From an uncultured Ruminiclostridium sp. (GTDB lineage Bacteria; Bacillota; Clostridia; Oscillospirales; Ruminococcaceae): a stretch of DNA of 64,000 nt. Each line of letters starts with the position of its first letter. Position 1 is the stretch's first letter. Positions 60,794 through 64,000 of this stretch are shown here, piece by piece. The stretch is from assembly GCA_947624435.1 (NCBI GenBank), contig CANQKE010000002.1, positions 28,029 to 92,028 on the forward strand, given 5' to 3'. The notes below the pieces were generated by a model. That model saw only the letters and a list, made by a program, of their open reading frames with translations. It was not told the DNA's origin and did not search any database. The position numbers and the translations under genes are program-made.

Positions 60794-63075
60794 TAAACTT
60801 CTTCGGAATACGCCACCTCTCCCCCGCGGGCGCGTTCTATCTAAGGGATTTTCTTATAAAAACGCGCCCCGAGCTTGTTATTATAGAAGCTCCCGTTGAT
60901 TTTGAGGACACGGCGGACGACATCGTAAGACCCGAAACAAAGCCGCCGTTCGCGGTATTAGCGTACACGAAAAGTGTTCCGGTGAGGACGATCCTTTACC
61001 CGTTTTCGGAGTATTCGCCGGAATATCAGGCTATACTCTGGTGTCATGAGAACAATGTTCCGTTTAGGTTTATGGACCTTCCGTCGGAAACGTTTCTTGC
61101 GCTCACCGACGAGAAGATACGAAAAGCCGAACAGGACGAAAGCGGCGACTATACCGACGATACCGAAGATGTCGAGCAAATCGAGCACAAGCCCGACATT
61201 TACGAACGTATTGCCGAAAAAAGCGCGGACGGCTCTCACGAAACGTTCTGGGAGCGGACGCTTGAACAATGCGCCGATTTTTCGGCTTATCATGAGGGCG
61301 CGAACCTTTTCGGCGCGAAGATACGGGAATTTTCTGAAACGGACGAACTTGACGCAAAGGAAACGAAACTGCGTGAAATTCATATGCGCTCGGTTATCCG
61401 AAACGCGGTAAAGAATGGGGCTGCTCCCGAAAAAACAGTTGTAGTTACCGGCGCGTATCACGTTGAGGGGCTGAAAAAGTGGGAAACGGACGAAGAGCCG
61501 CCGACACTGCCCAAGCTGACGGCGCTGCACACGCTTATGCCGTACTCGTATTACATGCTGTCGACGCGTTCGGGCTACGGCGCCGGAAACAAAGCTCCCG
61601 CATATTACGAGCTTATCTGGGAGGGCCTTTCCAAAGGCGACAGAATGTATGCCGCTAACGCTTATCTTTCCAAGATCGCCGAAAAAGCGCGTGAAAACGG
61701 CGGCGCGGCGTCCTCGGCGCAGGTCATCGAGGGCGTGAGGCTTGCCGCTTCACTCGCTAAAATACGCGGCGGGAATATCCCCACGCTGCGCGATCTGCGC
61801 GACGCGGCTCAGACCTGCATAGGAGAGGGCAGCTTTGCGGCTGTAAGCGTTGCCGTTGCGGACACGGAAATAGGCACGAAAATAGGCGAGCTTCCCGAGG
61901 GCGTTTCGCGAACGAGCATTCAGGACGATTTTTATCGTTTACTGAAAGAGCTTAAGCTCGAAAAATACCGCTCCGTGACCTCGCAGGAATTAAAACTCGA
62001 CCTGCGCGAGAATATAAGAGCAGGCTCGGAAAAGTCAGCGTTTCTCGATCTTAACCGCTCGTTCTTTTTGCACAAGCTGCGTGTGCTGGGAATAAAATTC
62101 GCGGAATATGTTCCGTCAAAGCAGGAAAACGCCACCTGGTCGGAAGAATGGACAGTCTGCTGGACGCCGGAATCGGAGATAGCTCTGGTGGAAAGCGCGC
62201 TTAAGGGCGATACGGTCGAGCTTGCGGCGGCGTTTCAGCTTAAAGAAAAGGTCGAACATTCAAACGAGATGTCCGTTATCGCGGGAGCGTTAGAGGACGC
62301 TTTCTGCTGCGGAATGTCCGCGGCGGCAAGCTATGCTCTAAGCGCATTGCAAAGGTCCGCAGTTGACGCGGTATCGTTTGAAGAGCTTGCCAAAACCGCT
62401 TTTCGGCTGTCGAACATAATTTCCTACGGCGATATCCGGTGCGCCGACTGCTCGGAAATTCTCCCTATCCTACAGCAGATATATCTGCGCGCATGCCTTA
62501 TTATGACTACTGCGTGCGTCTGTGACGACGCGGCTTGTTCGGAGATAGCAAACGCGATAAATATGCTGAACTCGGTGGAGCTTGCGCAGGATATCCTCGA
62601 AACGGAAAAGTGGCTTTCGGCTCTTAACGAGACCGCGCGGCGCGACGATCTTAATACAAAGCTTTCGGGACTTTGCACGGCGATATTGCTCGAACGAAAT
62701 CAGATGACAAACGAACAGCTTAAAATCGAGGTGTCAAGAAGACTTTCAAAGGGTGTTCCCGCCGATCTCGGAGCAGGCTGGTTCGAGGGGCTGACGCTCA
62801 AAAACCGCTATGGGCTTATAGCGCGGCTGTCACTCTGGGAAAGCCTTGACGAGTATATCGGATCGCTGGACGACGAGGAATTCAAACGCGCTTTGGTGTT
62901 TTTGCGGCGGGCGTTCGCGGATTTTTCGGCAGGAGAAAAGGATTCAATAGCGGAAAATCTCGGCGAGATATGGGGACTGAACGGAGCGGAAGTAAGCGAA
63001 GTCCTTAACGCTCAGCTCGACGAGGCTTCGCAGGAAGCTATTGACGCTCTTACGGATATAGATTTTGATATATAA
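60790..63075 (+). CDS. DUF5682 family protein
   Basis: 761 residues from the ATG at 60790, which overlaps the MoxR stop (ATGA). The N-terminus INFFGIRHLSPAGAFYLRDF and VIIEAPVDFEDTADDIV is the DUF5682 hallmark (resembling the TraB/ChaN-like fold with conserved GxRH and E). An acidic insert lies around 120-150. The rest is helical. Function unknown; always seen with MoxR/VWA partners as far as I recall. Internal positions suggest a scaffold or a metal-related enzyme, which is inference. Confidence 0.85.
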   Translation: MINFFGIRHLSPAGAFYLRDFLIKTRPELVIIEAPVDFEDTADDIVRPETKPPFAVLAYTKSVPVRTILYPFSEYSPEYQAILWCHENNVPFRFMDLPSETFLALTDEKIRKAEQDESGDYTDDTEDVEQIEHKPDIYERIAEKSADGSHETFWERTLEQCADFSAYHEGANLFGAKIREFSETDELDAKETKLREIHMRSVIRNAVKNGAAPEKTVVVTGAYHVEGLKKWETDEEPPTLPKLTALHTLMPYSYYMLSTRSGYGAGNKAPAYYELIWEGLSKGDRMYAANAYLSKIAEKARENGGAASSAQVIEGVRLAASLAKIRGGNIPTLRDLRDAAQTCIGEGSFAAVSVAVADTEIGTKIGELPEGVSRTSIQDDFYRLLKELKLEKYRSVTSQELKLDLRENIRAGSEKSAFLDLNRSFFLHKLRVLGIKFAEYVPSKQENATWSEEWTVCWTPESEIALVESALKGDTVELAAAFQLKEKVEHSNEMSVIAGALEDAFCCGMSAAASYALSALQRSAVDAVSFEELAKTAFRLSNIISYGDIRCADCSEILPILQQIYLRACLIMTTACVCDDAACSEIANAINMLNSVELAQDILETEKWLSALNETARRDDLNTKLSGLCTAILLERNQMTNEQLKIEVSRRLSKGVPADLGAGWFEGLTLKNRYGLIARLSLWESLDEYIGSLDDEEFKRALVFLRRAFADFSAGEKDSIAENLGEIWGLNGAEVSEVLNAQLDEASQEAIDALTDIDFDI

Positions 63076-63077
63076 TT

Positions 63078-63206
63078 AAATTCTGAAAAATTTATTTTTC
63101 AGAATTTGAGTTTTGCGCTTTGCCGAATATGGTCGGCAATTTTGCTTTGCAAAACCGCACAAAACTTAAAAGGAGAGATGCTTGCTTCGCAAGCATGGTT
63201 ATAATT
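63078..63206 (+). promoter_or_regulatory. Structured leader of the VWA gene
   Basis: 131 bases between DUF5682 and VWA genes are mostly palindromes: a 13-bp stem with TTTA loop (63078-63090 with 63095-63107), an outer stem GTTTTGCG/CGC-AAAAC enclosing TTGCCGA/TCGGCAA (63120-63139) and TTTTGC-TTT-GCAAAA, then Shine-Dalgarno AGGAG (63171-63175), then an 8-bp hairpin ATGCTTGC-TTC-GCAAGCAT (63178-63196). With that hairpin looped out the site is about 12 bases from the ATG at 63207. The same order precedes the yerC-like gene (33817-33886). It may set stoichiometry of the last gene. Confidence 0.65.
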
Positions 63207-64000
63207 ATGGACAAAACAGCACAAATGCAGCGCTGGAGACTTATTCTGGGGCAGGAAAGCGAAAGCCGCTTTTCAAATATGGAAATGCCCGCTCTTTCGG
63301 ACGAGCAGGACCTTATGGATTCCGCGCTTGCGGCGATATACAACAAGAGTGAAAACGGCGGTTTTGGCAGCGGCGCGGGTCACGGTCCGTCAAATCCGCA
63401 GGTCTCCCGCTGGCTCGGCGATGTGAGAACGCTTTTCGACAAGGAAATCGTCAAGGTCATACAAAACGACGCTATGACGCGCTGCGGCTTGAAGCAGCTT
63501 ATCCTCGAGCCGGAAATACTCGAAAACACCGAACCGGATATTTCCCTTGCGAGCGCTATCCTTACGCTGAAAGACATGATACCCAAACGCTCAAAGGACA
63601 GCGTTCGCGCATTCATTAGAAAAATAGTTGAAGATATAAACAAGCTGCTTGAACAGGATATCCGCCGCGCCGTCAATGCCGCGGTCAACCGCCGCGAGCA
63701 TTCTCCGATACCGTCCGCGTCGGCTCTTGATTACAAAATGACGATACGCCGAAACCTAAAGCACTACTCCCCCGAGCTTAAAACTATCGTTCCCGAGCAC
63801 TTCTACTTTTTTGAGCGAGCCGCGGTCTGCGCCGCAAGCAAGTGGAACATAATCCTTGACATAGACCAGAGCGGTTCTATGGGAGAATCGGTCATTTATT
63901 CTTCGGTGGTGAGCTGTATTCTGGCGAGCATGAGTTCCGTTAAAACGCACGTTGTCGCGTTCGATACGAATATAATCGACCTTACCGACAAATGCTCCGA
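63207..64000 (+). CDS. VWA domain protein (CoxE-like) of the MoxR cluster, partial
   Basis: Runs off the window end; 264 residues visible. Residues 1-200 are a mostly helical N-terminal region with a Gly-rich spot (GGFGSGAGHG, about 51-60). The VWA begins at about 213 with the MIDAS motif DIDQSGSMG (D220, S222, S224). An in-frame ATG at 63195 lies in the leader hairpin. VWA proteins with MoxR ATPases resemble ChlI/ChlD and CoxD/CoxE pairs, which insert metals or remodel partners. The product is the predicted substrate adapter of this operon. Confidence 0.88.
   Translation, partial: MDKTAQMQRWRLILGQESESRFSNMEMPALSDEQDLMDSALAAIYNKSENGGFGSGAGHGPSNPQVSRWLGDVRTLFDKEIVKVIQNDAMTRCGLKQLILEPEILENTEPDISLASAILTLKDMIPKRSKDSVRAFIRKIVEDINKLLEQDIRRAVNAAVNRREHSPIPSASALDYKMTIRRNLKHYSPELKTIVPEHFYFFERAAVCAASKWNIILDIDQSGSMGESVIYSSVVSCILASMSSVKTHVVAFDTNIIDLTDKCS

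Noticed and set aside
63178-63203. Short leader peptide starting in the VWA leader hairpin
   Set aside because: The ATG is 2 bases after the Shine-Dalgarno and the frame is not kept in the similar leader at 33 kb.

Overview
The window looks like a chromosomal segment of an anaerobic, endospore-forming member of the Clostridia, probably of the Oscillospiraceae/Ruminococcaceae type. The evidence is a spoVAC-spoVAD-spoVAE operon, a NodB polysaccharide deacetylase, pyruvate formate-lyase with its activase, a class III ribonucleotide reductase, the oxygen-independent enzyme HemZ, a clostridial recJ-relA-hemZ gene order, and sigma-A promoters with extended TGnTATAAT boxes. I saw no rRNA, tRNA, CRISPR array or transposase gene. 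Base composition looks even throughout. Taxonomy is inference from gene content only.

Layout. 1-4 kb: an ABC exporter whose last subunit carries a fused lipoprotein-like domain. 4-6 kb: spoVA operon, divergent from an archaeal-type phosphoglycerate mutase. 7.3-9 kb: a small DUF2508-like protein and dipeptidase PepV. 9.2-14.7 kb: two large cytosolic proteins, one a predicted alpha/alpha-toroid protein and one an FN3/degenerate CapA/double SGNH-like fusion. 14.7-23.1 kb: a nine-gene redox operon (DUF362 lipoprotein, permease, lipoprotein flavodoxin, second flavodoxin, aldo/keto reductase, iron alcohol dehydrogenase, esterase lipoprotein, DUF4405 membrane protein) below a LysR regulator. 23.3-34.9 kb: deacetylase, zinc-ribbon protein, then housekeeping genes on the minus strand (hemZ, MBL hydrolase, relA, recJ, hslO, methyltransferase, yerC-like, thioesterase, Nudix). 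35-38.4 kb: two zinc-ribbon membrane proteins and thrS. 38.5-41.4 kb: a small operon with an intracellular GH26 enzyme. 41.4-46.9 kb: pflA, pflB, nrdD. 47-51 kb: envelope proteins and rpsF-ssb-rpsR. 51.1-56.2 kb: small genes and a 3.1-kb segment (GNAT, transglutaminase, cyclophilin, HD hydrolase) bracketed by two oppositely oriented arrays of a palindrome-rich repeat. 56.3-64 kb: a five-gene SWIM / helical-repeat / MoxR-AAA / DUF5682 / VWA operon, with the last gene cut by the window end.

The most interesting items are: (1) the MoxR-VWA-DUF5682-SWIM operon, a conserved but functionally unassigned chaperone-like system; (2) arrays of 159-bp units whose half-units each fold into three hairpins closed by an outer stem, each array starting with a full sigma-A promoter that reads into the enclosed genes; (3) related structured leaders in which the Shine-Dalgarno sequence is separated from the start codon by a small hairpin; (4) an NrdD whose C-terminus stops just before the expected glycyl-radical motif; (5) a redox operon that includes a predicted surface-anchored flavodoxin; (6) the permease-lipoprotein fusion. 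Promoters were called by matching -35/-10 hexamers by eye, and hairpins by manual base pairing.
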